Shown here: piece by piece, positions 1 to 8,507 of the stretch
Layout of the letters: each line of letters opens with the position of its first letter
Numbering within the stretch: the stretch's first letter is position 1
Origin: Proteobacteria bacterium ST_bin14
Lineage (GTDB): Bacteria > Pseudomonadota > Alphaproteobacteria > Sphingomonadales > Sphingomonadaceae
Length of the DNA: 33,158 nt
Assembly (NCBI GenBank): GCA_002083655.1
Contig: MSXR01000009.1
Span: 1 to 33,158, forward strand
Direction: 5' to 3'
Made by a program: the position numbers and the translations under genes
The notes under the pieces: model-generated
What the model saw: only the letters and a program-made list of their open reading frames with translations
Databases searched by the model: none
Told to the model about the DNA's origin: nothing

Positions 1-7
1 GTTGATG

Positions 8-41
8 ACGGGTGATCCTGAATTAGGGCACGATGCTCTAA
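8..41. repeat. Left copy of a 34-base inverted repeat found at both window ends
   Basis: These 34 bases match the reverse complement of 33125-33158 at 32 positions; the mismatches are at repeat positions 19 and 29. The repeat covers the stop codon of the hydrolase gene on the minus strand. It has no transposase beside it and seven bases lie outside it. It may be a dispersed repeat at which the assembly or the window was cut, or decayed copies of a gene end. Confidence 0.6.
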
Positions 42-718
42 GCCGCCAGCGCGGCATCCCCCACAAACGGGTTATAGCGGCGTTCATGGCCGAAGTTGCT
101 CATCGGGCCATGTCCGGGGACGAACGATGTGTCGTCCCCCAACGGCCATAATTTGGTGACGATCGCGTCGAGCAGATCCTGGTGATTGCCCAGCGGAAAA
201 TCGGTGCGGCCAATCGATCCCTGGAACAGCACATCACCCACCAGCGCCAGTTTTGAGGCTGGGTGGTGAAACACCACATGGCCAGGCGTGTGGCCGGGGC
301 AGTGGTACACATCAAGCACCAGATTACCGACACTTACCTGATCGCCCTCCACCAGCCAGCGATCGGGTTCAAACACCACACCGTTGATGCCATAAGCCCG
401 GCCATCATCAGCCAGCCGCGCGATCCAGAACCGGTCAGCCTCATGCGGCCCCTCAATCGGCACGCCCAATTCCTTGGCCAGCACACCCGCTTCGCCGCAA
501 TGGTCGATATGGCCGTGGGTCAGGATGATCTTTTCGATGGTGACGCCGTGATGCGCCATTGCCGCGCGCAGCTTGGGCAAATCGCCACCCGGATCGACAA
601 AGGCACCGCGCATCGTGGCGGTGCACCACATCAATGTGCAATTCTGCTGCAGCGGGGTGACGGGGACGATAGCGGCACGCATGGGCGGCGTGGCCGGTTG
701 GGAGGCAGGGTTGGTCAT
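38..718 (-). CDS. MBL-fold metallo-hydrolase, glyoxalase II-like
   Basis: A 226-residue cytosolic zinc hydrolase of the metallo-beta-lactamase fold. The metal-binding motif HGHIDH is at about residues 68-73, followed by a CPGHTPGH segment and the GDVLFQGSIGRTD block typical of short glyoxalase II-like proteins that cleave thioesters. The C-terminal substrate domain of true GloB is missing, so the substrate is unknown; S-acyl glutathione or a related thioester is a family-based guess. The frame stays open 108 bases further upstream, but that part is cysteine- and tryptophan-rich and unlike the family, so I start at the ATG at 718; a second ATG at 682 is also possible. It is transcribed divergently from pabBC with about 100 bases between them. 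Confidence 0.85.
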   Translation of the reverse strand: MTNPASQPATPPMRAAIVPVTPLQQNCTLMWCTATMRGAFVDPGGDLPKLRAAMAHHGVTIEKIILTHGHIDHCGEAGVLAKELGVPIEGPHEADRFWIARLADDGRAYGINGVVFEPDRWLVEGDQVSVGNLVLDVYHCPGHTPGHVVFHHPASKLALVGDVLFQGSIGRTDFPLGNHQDLLDAIVTKLWPLGDDTSFVPGHGPMSNFGHERRYNPFVGDAALAA

Positions 719-817
719 ACACCAGCAAATATGTCGGCTGATCCACGCAGACAAGCACCCTGTATCCACGCACGGGCTTGCCCCGCCTTGCCGCGCGATG
801 CATTTGGCGGATAGCCA

Positions 818-2632
818 ATGCCCCACCTCACCGCGCCCTTCATCTTACTCGACGACGCCAGACCCGGCGGCGCGCCTGCGCGCTTGTACCAGGCGCCCAC
901 GCGCGTCATCGACGTGCACGACATCGCCAGGGTTGCGCCTGCACTCGCTGATATTCGCGCGGCTACCCAGGCAGGCCAGCACGCCGCCGGCTATATCGCC
1001 TATGAAGCAGCATCCGCGTTTGAGCCGGTGTTGGGCGAACCCGCCAGCCGGACCGGGCCTTTGCTGTGGTTTGGGCTGTTCGACGGCTTTACCGAAATTG
1101 CCAGTGAGGATGTACCCGCCTTGCTGCCAGACCCTGCAGGGGCATGGATTGGTGCGCCTGCGCCCTTTGTTGATCGTGCGGCTTATGATGCCCGGTTGGC
1201 AGACGTGCTGGCGCTGATCACGGCGGGTGATCTGTACCAGGCCAATTTGACGTTTCCGTCCTCCGTGGCGTTTGAGGGCAATCCGCTGGCCGTCTATGCG
1301 CAACTGCGCGCCCGTTCCGGCGCGGGCTATGGCGCGTTTATCGATACCGGGACGGATCGGCTGTTGTCGCTCTCTCCCGAACTATTCTTTGCGCTTGATG
1401 GCGGCAAATTGCGTTGCCAGCCGATGAAGGGCACCGCGCGCCGCGGCGACACCCCGGCGCAGGACGACGCGATTGCCGCAGCACTGGCCGCCGACCCTAA
1501 ACAGCGCGCCGAAAATCTGATGATCGTTGATCTGATGCGCAACGATCTGTCGCGCGTCGCGGTGCCGGGCAGCGTGGCCGTGCCAACGCTGTTCGCGGTT
1601 GAGCGTTATCCGACAATTCACCAGATGGTCTCCACCGTCACCGCTGATCTGGCGCCAGGCAAGGACGCGGTAGACGTGATGGCGGCGCTGTTTCCCTGCG
1701 GGTCAATCACCGGCGCGCCCAAAATCCGCGCGATGCAGGCCATCGCGGCGATCGAACAGGGTGCACGGGGGCCCTATACCGGCGCAATCGGGCGATTCGA
1801 TGCAGGCGGCGATGCCATGTTCAACGTCGCCATCCGCACCCTGGCGATCCGCGGCGGCGATGATGACGCCCTGTTCGGCAGCGGTGGCGGCATCGTCGCT
1901 GATTCGCAAGCCGATGATGAATGGGATGAGGCCCGCGCCAAGGGCGGGTTTCTAACCGGTGGCCCGCCGCGTTTTGATCTGATCGAAACCATGGCGTTTC
2001 ACCCGCAAACCGGCATCGCGCTGCTCGACCGGCATTTGTCGCGGATGAAGGCCAGCGCCAGACGGTTCGGCTTTGCGTTTGATCGCCACGCGGCGCGCAA
2101 CGAACTGCAAGCCGCCACCTTCCGGCTTGGCACGCCCAGCCAGGTGCGGCTGTTGCTGGCCCCCAGCGGCGCAATCGCCATCGAATCGGCGGCGATGCCG
2201 GTTAACCCCGCAGGGCCGGTGGCCGTCGCAATCGCACCGCTGCCGGTTGATCCGGCTGATTTCCGGCTGCGCCACAAAACCAGCGACCGGGCTTTTTACG
2301 ACGCAGCCCGCACCGCCGGCGGCGCGTTTGAGGTCGTGTTCGTCGATCCCGATGGTCGCCTGACAGAGGGCAGCTTCACCTCTATCTTCGTGCAGCGCGG
2401 CGCTGTGCTGGTGACGCCTTCGCTAACCGGTGCAGGATTGCTGCCCGGCGTGCTGCGCGCCGAATTGCTGGCGCGCGGCGATGCGATTGAAGGCGATCTG
2501 ACCATTGACGATCTGTCCCCCGGATTTTTCATCGGCAACGCGCTGCGCGGGCTGATTCCCGCCATTCTGGCCACGCCCATCACCGCCCCCGGCACCGTTT
2601 CGGTTGCACCGCAGCAAGGCCCGCGCCTATAG
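818..2632 (+). CDS. pabB: Bifunctional aminodeoxychorismate synthase component I / aminodeoxychorismate lyase (PabB-PabC fusion)
   Basis: A 604-residue fusion that makes p-aminobenzoate for folate. The N-terminal part (to about residue 380) is the chorismate-binding synthase: GDLYQANLT, LMIVDLMRNDLSRVA, FPCGSITGAPKIRAM (about 293-306) and GSGGGIVADS are all present. The C-terminal part, from FDLIETM at about residue 385, is the PLP-dependent lyase of the class IV aminotransferase fold. It has the likely Schiff-base lysine in KTSDR (about residue 487), then TEGSFTSIF and the TGAGLLPGVLR motif. Ammonia should come from a PabA glutaminase encoded elsewhere. Such fusions are known in alphaproteobacteria. 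The Shine-Dalgarno sequence before 818 is weak. The aminotransferase gene follows after 32 bases, so they may be co-transcribed. Confidence 0.93.
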   Translation: MPHLTAPFILLDDARPGGAPARLYQAPTRVIDVHDIARVAPALADIRAATQAGQHAAGYIAYEAASAFEPVLGEPASRTGPLLWFGLFDGFTEIASEDVPALLPDPAGAWIGAPAPFVDRAAYDARLADVLALITAGDLYQANLTFPSSVAFEGNPLAVYAQLRARSGAGYGAFIDTGTDRLLSLSPELFFALDGGKLRCQPMKGTARRGDTPAQDDAIAAALAADPKQRAENLMIVDLMRNDLSRVAVPGSVAVPTLFAVERYPTIHQMVSTVTADLAPGKDAVDVMAALFPCGSITGAPKIRAMQAIAAIEQGARGPYTGAIGRFDAGGDAMFNVAIRTLAIRGGDDDALFGSGGGIVADSQADDEWDEARAKGGFLTGGPPRFDLIETMAFHPQTGIALLDRHLSRMKASARRFGFAFDRHAARNELQAATFRLGTPSQVRLLLAPSGAIAIESAAMPVNPAGPVAVAIAPLPVDPADFRLRHKTSDRAFYDAARTAGGAFEVVFVDPDGRLTEGSFTSIFVQRGAVLVTPSLTGAGLLPGVLRAELLARGDAIEGDLTIDDLSPGFFIGNALRGLIPAILATPITAPGTVSVAPQQGPRL

Positions 2633-2664
2633 CCGGGCGGCGTTCAATTGCCAGGCGACCCAAC

Positions 2665-3864
2665 ATGCATCCTTCAGCCGCGCTCAACCGGATCAGCCCA
2701 TCGCCCACGCTTGCCATCACGGCGCGGGTATTCGAGCTGAAAGCCCAAGGGGTTGACGTGATTGGCCTGGGGGCCGGCGAACCCGATTTCGACACACCCG
2801 ATTTCGTCAAGGAAGCCGCGATCAAGGCGATTCGCGACGGCAAGACCAAATACACCGTGGTTGACGGCACGCCCGAGCTGAAGGCCGCGATCGTCGCCAA
2901 GTTCAAGCGCGACAATGGGCTCGACTATGCCAGCAACCAGGTCACCGCCAATGTCGGCGGCAAGCACACCTTGTTTAATGCGATGGTGGCCACGGTGGAT
3001 GCGGGTGACGAGGTGATCATCCCCGCGCCCTATTGGGTCAGCTATCCCGATGTTGTGCTGTTCGCAGGTGGCGTGCCGGTTATCGTCGCGGCAGGCGCTG
3101 ACCAGGGCTATAAAATCACCCCTGCCCAGCTTGAAGCGGCCATCACCCCACGCACCAAATGGGTGATCCTGAATTCGCCGTCCAACCCCACCGGGGCTGC
3201 ATATACCGCCGATGATCTGCGGGCGCTGGGCGAGGTGTTGATCCGCCACCCGCATGTCTGGGTGTTTGCCGATGATATGTACGAACATATCCTGTATGAC
3301 GGCTTTGAATTCGCCACGATCGCTCAAGTGTGCCCCGAACTTTATGATCGCACGCTGACGGTGAATGGCTGTTCAAAAGCCTATGCGATGACCGGCTGGC
3401 GGATCGGCTTTGCCGGTGGCCCGGCCTGGCTGATCAAGGCGATGGCCAAACTCCAGTCGCAATCGACGTCAAACCCGTGCTCCATCGCGCAGGCAGCCGC
3501 GGTTGCCGCGCTGAACGGCGACCAGCGCTTTTTGCAGGAACGCGCCGCCGCATTCCAGTCGCGCCGCGATCTTGTCGTCTCGATGCTCAATCAGGCCAGC
3601 GGCATCATTTGCCCCCGGCCGGACGGCGCATTTTACGTCTATCCCGATATTTCGGCGCTGATCGGCAAGCGCACGCCAATGGGTGTCGTGATCGATACAG
3701 ATGAGGCTTTTGCCGGATATCTGCTGGATGAAGCCCGCGTGGCGGTGGTGCAGGGTGCCGCGTTTGGCCTCTCGCCCGCAATGCGGATCAGCTATGCCAC
3801 GTCAGAAAATTTACTGCGCACCGCCTGCGAACGTATCCAAACCGCCTGTGCCGCCGTATCTTAA
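2665..3864 (+). CDS. aatA: Pyridoxal-phosphate aminotransferase, aspartate aminotransferase type (subgroup I-gamma)
   Basis: A 399-residue cytosolic class I aminotransferase that should interconvert aspartate plus 2-oxoglutarate with oxaloacetate plus glutamate. It shows GLGAGEPDFDTPDF near the N-terminus, LNSPSNPTGA, the DDMYEHILYDG region, and the PLP-lysine motif SKAYAMTGWRIGF with Lys238. Length and motifs fit the AatA/AspC family of alphaproteobacteria, some members of which also use prephenate. The gene lies directly behind pabBC in the same direction. The region straight after its stop codon can fold into strong hairpins that may end or attenuate transcription. The exact substrate range cannot be read from sequence. 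Confidence 0.93.
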   Translation: MHPSAALNRISPSPTLAITARVFELKAQGVDVIGLGAGEPDFDTPDFVKEAAIKAIRDGKTKYTVVDGTPELKAAIVAKFKRDNGLDYASNQVTANVGGKHTLFNAMVATVDAGDEVIIPAPYWVSYPDVVLFAGGVPVIVAAGADQGYKITPAQLEAAITPRTKWVILNSPSNPTGAAYTADDLRALGEVLIRHPHVWVFADDMYEHILYDGFEFATIAQVCPELYDRTLTVNGCSKAYAMTGWRIGFAGGPAWLIKAMAKLQSQSTSNPCSIAQAAAVAALNGDQRFLQERAAAFQSRRDLVVSMLNQASGIICPRPDGAFYVYPDISALIGKRTPMGVVIDTDEAFAGYLLDEARVAVVQGAAFGLSPAMRISYATSENLLRTACERIQTACAAVS

Positions 3865-3865
3865 T

Positions 3866-3938
3866 CGGATCGGGTAGCAATTGTTCATCGACCCCAAGCC
3901 ATTCTTGGGGTTGCGGCAACAAAAACAACCCCGATCTG
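3866..3938 (+). promoter_or_regulatory. Candidate structured RNA with mutually exclusive hairpins behind aatA
   Basis: Two bases after the aatA stop, a 9-pair stem can form between 3866-3874 and 3930-3938 (one G-U pair). It encloses an 8-bp hairpin, ACCCCAAG (3891-3898) with CTTGGGGT (3904-3911). A competing perfect 7-bp stem, GGGGTTG (3907-3913) with CAACCCC (3926-3932), uses bases of both other stems. No U-tract follows. It could be a terminator for aatA, an attenuator for the small ORF and msrA, or chance pairing. Confidence 0.35.
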
Positions 3939-4001
3939 AACGGCTCGTTCCGGCGCACCCCCCTCCCCTCGCGCCGGGCCGGACCCAAAAGGATCAGGTT
4001 G

Positions 4002-4148
4002 ATGCTAAAGATTTTGAAATCATCGTTGCTATGGCAATTTTCTGGCGGTTTTGTGCTGGGTACAGTGGGTATATTGGCGTTCCAGTCTGCCGATGCCGCA
4101 CGCACGCTGGCCAGCAATGTATCGGCAATCGCGCCCTTTTTCGGCTGA
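4002..4148 (+). CDS. Small hydrophobic protein, 48 residues, unknown function
   Basis: The ATG at 4002 follows AAAAGGA with about 8 bases of spacing, a good ribosome binding site. The product starts MLKILKSSLLWQF, contains one likely membrane segment (about residues 13-29, rich in G, V, L and F) and ends in a mixed tail closing with IAPFFG. It lies between aatA and msrA on the same strand and could share a transcript with msrA, whose start is 71 bases further on. I recognise no family. The good ribosome site, the amphipathic start and the otherwise empty gap favour a real gene, but no homology is available here. Confidence 0.55.
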   Translation: MLKILKSSLLWQFSGGFVLGTVGILAFQSADAARTLASNVSAIAPFFG

Positions 4149-4219
4149 TAAATGGCTGGGGCATGTAACCAGCGCCGGTTGACGTGCGTAATCCTCAACG
4201 AACCACCAAGAGGAAACCC

Positions 4220-4879
4220 ATGACCCGAACGATCATTGCCGCCGCTGGCTTTGCCGGCCTTGCATTTGTCGCCTTTGCTGGCGGCAGCGCGAATGCAGAA
4301 CGCGCCGTCATTATCCCGGCAGCGCTGAAAGACGTGCCCAAAACGTCTGGCACCCAAACCGCCGTTCTTGCCGGTGGCTGTTTTTGGGGCATGGAGGCTG
4401 TGTTTGAAGGCGTGAAGGGCGTAAAATCAGTCACATCGGGCTATGCGGGCGGCACTGCCGATACCGCAAGCTATGACATTGTCAGCACCGAAACCACCCG
4501 CCACGCAGAGGCGATCAGGATCGTTTATGATCCGCAGATCGTCAGCTATGGCACGCTGCTGCGTGTCTATTTCTCCGTCGCGCACAACCCGACCGAGCTG
4601 AACCGCCAGGGCCCTGATAGCGGCCCCAGCTATCGTTCAGCGATTTTCCCGCAAAATGCCCAGCAGAAAATCGTGGCGGCCGCCTATATTGCCCAGCTGC
4701 AAAAAACCGGTGCGTTCGGCCAGCCGATCGTGACCAAGCTGGAAAGCGGGAATTTCTATCCGGCTGAATCCTATCATCAGGATTTCTTCCGCCAGAATCC
4801 CTTCCACCCCTATATCGTGCGCTTCGACAAGCCAAAGGTCGCCGCGTTCAAGGCCGCCTTCGCGCCCATCGCGCGGTAA
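4220..4879 (+). CDS. msrA: Exported peptide-methionine (S)-S-oxide reductase MsrA
   Basis: A 219-residue methionine sulfoxide reductase that repairs the S-epimer of oxidised methionine. The catalytic motif is GCFWG with Cys54, followed by the family blocks VKSVTSGYAGG, ETTRHAEAIRIVYDP and ESYHQDFF. A clear signal peptide (MTRTIIAAAGFAGLAFVAFA, likely cut after SANA) predicts a periplasmic enzyme, unlike the common cytosolic form. The frame is open further upstream from a GTG at 4184, but AGAGGAAA just before 4220 and the signal peptide fix the start. No MsrB is fused or adjacent. It converges on pdeM with only seven bases between the two stop codons. Confidence 0.93.
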   Translation: MTRTIIAAAGFAGLAFVAFAGGSANAERAVIIPAALKDVPKTSGTQTAVLAGGCFWGMEAVFEGVKGVKSVTSGYAGGTADTASYDIVSTETTRHAEAIRIVYDPQIVSYGTLLRVYFSVAHNPTELNRQGPDSGPSYRSAIFPQNAQQKIVAAAYIAQLQKTGAFGQPIVTKLESGNFYPAESYHQDFFRQNPFHPYIVRFDKPKVAAFKAAFAPIAR

Positions 4880-4886
4880 ACCACCC

Positions 4887-5549
4887 TCACGCCGCCAGGG
4901 CGAAGCGCAGCAGCCGGTTGTCAACGGGCACCAGCGCTTCGCCCCGGCCCCCCATCGCCCGCGCAATTTCAGGGTGGGCGGCATCCAGCCCGCCGGTCAA
5001 CGCGCCAAAGGCTGGCAGCACAATCTTTGTCGCACTGGCCACAAAACAGCGGCGTGATACGTGGCGACCGCGCACGCGCACCCGCAATTTGGGATGGAAA
5101 TGCCCCGATAATTCGGGCCGCAGCTCAGCCGGATCGGCTTCATGGCGCAACACAATCCCATCAACCACCGCCTCAGCAACCACCGCACCGCCGTGATGAT
5201 CGGCAGGTGCCGGGTCATGATTGCCCGTCACCCAGGTCCAGCGCACCTGCGCCGTCAGCGACTGGAGCAGCGCGAGTGCTTGCGGGGGCAGCCTGCCCGC
5301 CCCTGCCGAATCATGGAAGCTATCGCCAAGGCACCAGATTTCCTGCGGCGCCACCGCCGCCACAATTGCCGTCAGATCAGCCAGCGTGGCGATACTGTCA
5401 TAGGGCGGCAGCATCTGCCCGAACGAGGCGAACCAGCTGGCCTTTTCAAAATGCAGGTCCGCGACCAGCAAGGCGCGTCGGGCTGGCCAGAACAACGCCC
5501 CTTGCGGCAGCGCAAACAGCGCATGATCAGCGAACGAAAAGGGAACCAT
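4887..5549 (-). CDS. pdeM: Ligase-associated metallophosphoesterase PdeM
   Basis: A 220-residue calcineurin-like phosphoesterase. Its metal-binding motifs are DLH (31-33), GDSFHD (75-80), GNHD (109-112) and GHFH (149-152), with no signal peptide, so it is cytosolic. The LLVADLHFEKASWFA start matches the phosphoesterase of the bacterial repair cassette that also encodes an Lhr-core helicase, an MBL exonuclease and an ATP-dependent ligase. Those three partners are all in this window but not adjacent. The family is Mn-dependent and acts on phosphodiesters; the true nucleic-acid substrate is uncertain. It is transcribed divergently from kup. Confidence 0.9.
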   Translation of the reverse strand: MVPFSFADHALFALPQGALFWPARRALLVADLHFEKASWFASFGQMLPPYDSIATLADLTAIVAAVAPQEIWCLGDSFHDSAGAGRLPPQALALLQSLTAQVRWTWVTGNHDPAPADHHGGAVVAEAVVDGIVLRHEADPAELRPELSGHFHPKLRVRVRGRHVSRRCFVASATKIVLPAFGALTGGLDAAHPEIARAMGGRGEALVPVDNRLLRFALAA

Positions 5550-5682
5550 TTGCCTGCTATGGCGCTTCCTGCCGCTTGGAGCAATGCTTCACCGCCGCAG
5601 CCTGTTCGCTGCTGCAACAAATCAGTTGCGCGGATTAACCACAGGCGTAAAGCGCGCCGTCCGTTCATGAGCACCCAAAAAT

Positions 5683-7602
5683 ATGTCCGCTGCTGACACC
5701 GTGCCTGACGATCACCACCCCACCAACCGCGCCACCTTGATGTTGGCGATCGGTGCCATTGGCGTGGTGTTCGGCGATATCGGCACCAGCCCGCTTTACG
5801 CCTTTCGCGAGGCGCTGGCCCAATCGGCGGCGGGCGGCATCGATGCGAGCGAGATTTTGGGCGTGTTGTCGCTGGCGTTGTGGACGCTGCTGATCGTGGT
5901 GACGTTCAAATACGTCCTGTTCCTGATGCGCGCCGATAATCAGGGGGAGGGCGGCGTGTTGGCGCTGACGGCGCTGGCCCGGCGATCATTGGGCGCGCCC
6001 GCCCGGGTCGCGCTGGTGCTGGGCGCAACCGGCGCGGCGCTGTTTTACGGCGATGCCATCATCACCCCCGCCCTATCGGTATTGTCTGCGGTTGAAGGAT
6101 TACGCACCATCCCCGGCGGCGAGGGCGTGTTTAGCGAAAACATCATCCAGGGGCTGACCATTGCGATTCTGGCCGGGCTTTTCCTGATCCAGTCACGCGG
6201 CACCACCAGTGTGTCCGCGCTGTTCGGCCCGGTATGCGTATTGTGGTTCCTGACGATCGGCGGCCTTGGGCTGTACCATATTGCCGACGAGCCGACGATC
6301 CTGCGGGCGCTTTCCCCACTTTATGGCATCAGCTTCCTGCTGCAGCACGGGATTATCGGGCTGTTTGTGCTCGGTGCGGTGTTCCTGACGGTGACGGGCG
6401 CAGAAGCGCTGACGGCGGATATGGGCCATTTCGGGCGCTTCCCGATCCAGCTTGGCTGGTTCGCGCTGGTTTTTCCCGCACTGGTGCTGAATTATCTGGG
6501 CCAGGGCGCATTTGCGCTGGATGCGCTGGAGGCGGCGACGGCAGCCGGCCAGCCCTTCGCCAACCAGGATTGGTTCTTCCTGATGGCACCCGGCCTGCTG
6601 CGCATTCCGCTGGTGCTGATCGCAACGCTGGCGACGATCATCGCCAGCCAGGCGGTGATCACGGGTGCCTTCTCGCTCACCCAGCAGGCCATCCAGCTTG
6701 GCCTGTTGCCGCGCCTGCGCATCCGCCAGACGTCAGCGGATCATTCAGGGCAAATCTATTTGCCCGCGATCAACTGGCTGCTGCTCATCGGCGTGATCGT
6801 GCTGGTCACCCAGTTCCGCAGTTCAACCGCGATGGCAGCAGCTTATGGTATCGCGGTGACGGGCACGATGGTGGTGACGACCTGCCTTGGCTATCTGGTC
6901 GTGCGCCATCACTGGCATTGGGGCCGCGCGCCAGCGATTGCGCTGATCGCGCCGTTCCTGTTGCTCGACCTTATCTTTTTCGGGTCCAATATCCTGCGCG
7001 TGATTGAAGGCGGCTGGGTGCCGCTGGTGGTCGCCGCAATAATTGGCTTGCTGATCGCAACATGGCGTCGCGGCAAGGCGATCGTAGGCGCATTCGAGGC
7101 GCGGCAGAGCATTCCGCTCGCCGATCTGGCCGCCGCGCTTGCCAAGCGCCCACCCGAACGCGTTGAAGGAACGGCGGTGTTCCTCACCGCCAACCCCGAT
7201 AACACGCCCGGCGCGCTGCTCCACAATCTGAAACACAACAAGGTGCTGCACGAACGCAACCTGATCGTCAGCGTCCGCACCGCAGACCGCCCCACCGTGG
7301 ATGCCGATGAGCGCGCAACAGTGGCGCGGATCGACGATAATTTCACCAGCGTGGTGCTGAAATACGGCTTTATGGAAACGCCAGACGTACCGCACGACCT
7401 GACCGTCAACCTGGCGATCACCCCGATGAAGACGAGCTATTTCATCGGCCGCAATACGCTGAAAGCATCGGGCCAGGTTGGCATGCCGTTATGGCAGGAT
7501 CGCATTTTCATGTTCCTGCAACGTAACGCCAGCGACCCCACCGATTTTCTGCGCATCCCCCCCGGCAAGGTGCTGGAGCTGGGCGAGCAGGTAACAGTGT
7601 AG
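5683..7602 (+). CDS. kup: Low-affinity potassium transporter Kup
   Basis: A 639-residue inner-membrane K+ uptake protein (KUP/HAK/KT family). The hallmark GVVFGDIGTSPLYAFREAL lies in the first membrane segment (about residues 27-45). About twelve hydrophobic segments follow up to residue 460, then a cytoplasmic tail of roughly 170 residues ending in PPGKVLELGEQVTV, typical of the family. Length agrees with the usual 620-660. Uptake is believed to be proton-coupled. No other potassium genes are nearby. The Shine-Dalgarno sequence before the ATG at 5683 is poor. Confidence 0.95.
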   Translation: MSAADTVPDDHHPTNRATLMLAIGAIGVVFGDIGTSPLYAFREALAQSAAGGIDASEILGVLSLALWTLLIVVTFKYVLFLMRADNQGEGGVLALTALARRSLGAPARVALVLGATGAALFYGDAIITPALSVLSAVEGLRTIPGGEGVFSENIIQGLTIAILAGLFLIQSRGTTSVSALFGPVCVLWFLTIGGLGLYHIADEPTILRALSPLYGISFLLQHGIIGLFVLGAVFLTVTGAEALTADMGHFGRFPIQLGWFALVFPALVLNYLGQGAFALDALEAATAAGQPFANQDWFFLMAPGLLRIPLVLIATLATIIASQAVITGAFSLTQQAIQLGLLPRLRIRQTSADHSGQIYLPAINWLLLIGVIVLVTQFRSSTAMAAAYGIAVTGTMVVTTCLGYLVVRHHWHWGRAPAIALIAPFLLLDLIFFGSNILRVIEGGWVPLVVAAIIGLLIATWRRGKAIVGAFEARQSIPLADLAAALAKRPPERVEGTAVFLTANPDNTPGALLHNLKHNKVLHERNLIVSVRTADRPTVDADERATVARIDDNFTSVVLKYGFMETPDVPHDLTVNLAITPMKTSYFIGRNTLKASGQVGMPLWQDRIFMFLQRNASDPTDFLRIPPGKVLELGEQVTV

Positions 7603-7668
7603 GCAACGCCAGGCCTGCATCTGCTGGCCCCGCCGCATCGTCAAATCGCGCAGCGCAGAAAGTCCGTC

Positions 7669-8400
7669 ATGTCGATCACCAGAACTGCAAGCACCGTCCA
7701 CAAATGGCTGGCGCTGTTGTTGACCCTGCCAATCCTGTTCTGGTTTTCAAGCGGGCTGTTTTTTGCCCTGTCGCCGATTGAAGAGGTCCGCAGCGAGAAC
7801 CTTATCGCCGATCACCCCGCCCAGCCCATCGCGCTCACCATTGCGGCACAGGGGCTGGTCCGCCTCGGCGCGCAGGGCGTGGGCACCGCAGACCGGATCG
7901 ACCTTCGAACCTTGCTCGGCCAGCCTGTCGCGCTGATCACCAGGGAAAAGGGCCGCCCGGTGCTGTATGATCTTGCAACCGGCAAGCCGCTGTCGCCCCT
8001 GCCCGCTGCAACCGCCGCTGCGGTCGCCCGGCGCGATTACCGCGGCACCGCGACGATTGAGCGGGTCGTGGCGATCACGGCGCCCTCACCCGAATATCGC
8101 GGTATACTCCCCGCCTGGGAGGTTCGGCTCGCTGGCGATACGGGCCTGTCCATCTATGTCGCCGCCGATACCGGCATGGTCACCGCGCGACGATCGCATC
8201 TGTGGCGCGTCTATGATTTCCTGTGGGGGCTCCACATTCTGGACATCAGGGAACACGAAAACTTCAACAGCTGGCTGCTCGTGCTGGCCGTCGGATCAAG
8301 CATGATCCTGCTGATAACCGGCGTGATCCTGATTCCAGAGCGGCTGGGCTGGATGGCCCGGCGGCAACGGCCCCGCAAGCAACAATCATCGGGCCACTGA
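7669..8400 (+). CDS. PepSY domain membrane protein
   Basis: A 243-residue protein with a membrane segment at about residues 13-34 and a second at about 200-222 (SWLLVLAVGSSMILLITGVI). Between them lies a periplasmic region with PepSY-like features, including GLSIYVAADTGMVTARR and the following WRVYDFLWGLHILD. PepSY membrane proteins are often tied to iron uptake or to regulation of extracytoplasmic proteins; nothing around it shows which. It starts 66 bases after kup in the same direction. Its stop lies five bases from the remnant of a peptidase gene on the other strand. Confidence 0.8.
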   Translation: MSITRTASTVHKWLALLLTLPILFWFSSGLFFALSPIEEVRSENLIADHPAQPIALTIAAQGLVRLGAQGVGTADRIDLRTLLGQPVALITREKGRPVLYDLATGKPLSPLPAATAAAVARRDYRGTATIERVVAITAPSPEYRGILPAWEVRLAGDTGLSIYVAADTGMVTARRSHLWRVYDFLWGLHILDIREHENFNSWLLVLAVGSSMILLITGVILIPERLGWMARRQRPRKQQSSGH

Positions 8401-8405
8401 GTAAC

Positions 8406-8507
8406 TCACCCCGCGTACAGCTTCACCAGATCGTACAGATAATCGCGACCTGCATAGAGTGATTCCACCTTCAGCCGCTCGTTCAACCCATGCGCACCTA
8501 GGCCATC
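8406..8507 (-). pseudogene. Remnant of the 3' end of an M20 peptidase gene
   Basis: On the minus strand these 102 bases encode DGLGAHGLNERL followed by KVESLYAGRDYLYDL and a closing VKLYAG plus stop. They match the last 34 codons of the intact M20 gene at 9185-10615 at 88 of 102 bases, with most differences at third codon positions. Nothing upstream of it continues the peptidase frame, because the GST gene occupies that space. The pattern suggests the tail of a former second M20 gene rather than a fresh duplication. The GST stop codon (8498-8500) lies inside it. Confidence 0.75.

Noticed and set aside
3163..3177. A 15-base match to the terminal repeat (GGGTGATCCTGAATT) inside aatA
   Set aside because: It encodes WVILNS of the conserved aminotransferase LNSPSNPTG motif, so it is explained by codon use; the match stops at 15 bases.
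3788..4357. Minus-strand frame across the aatA-msrA gap
   Set aside because: It covers the 3' end of aatA and the signal region of msrA, lacks any motif, and conflicts with the small plus-strand gene that has a good ribosome site.
5667..5696. Nine-codon reading frame overlapping the kup start
   Set aside because: Could be a leader peptide, but there is no ribosome binding site and no regulatory codons; short frames of this kind are common by chance.
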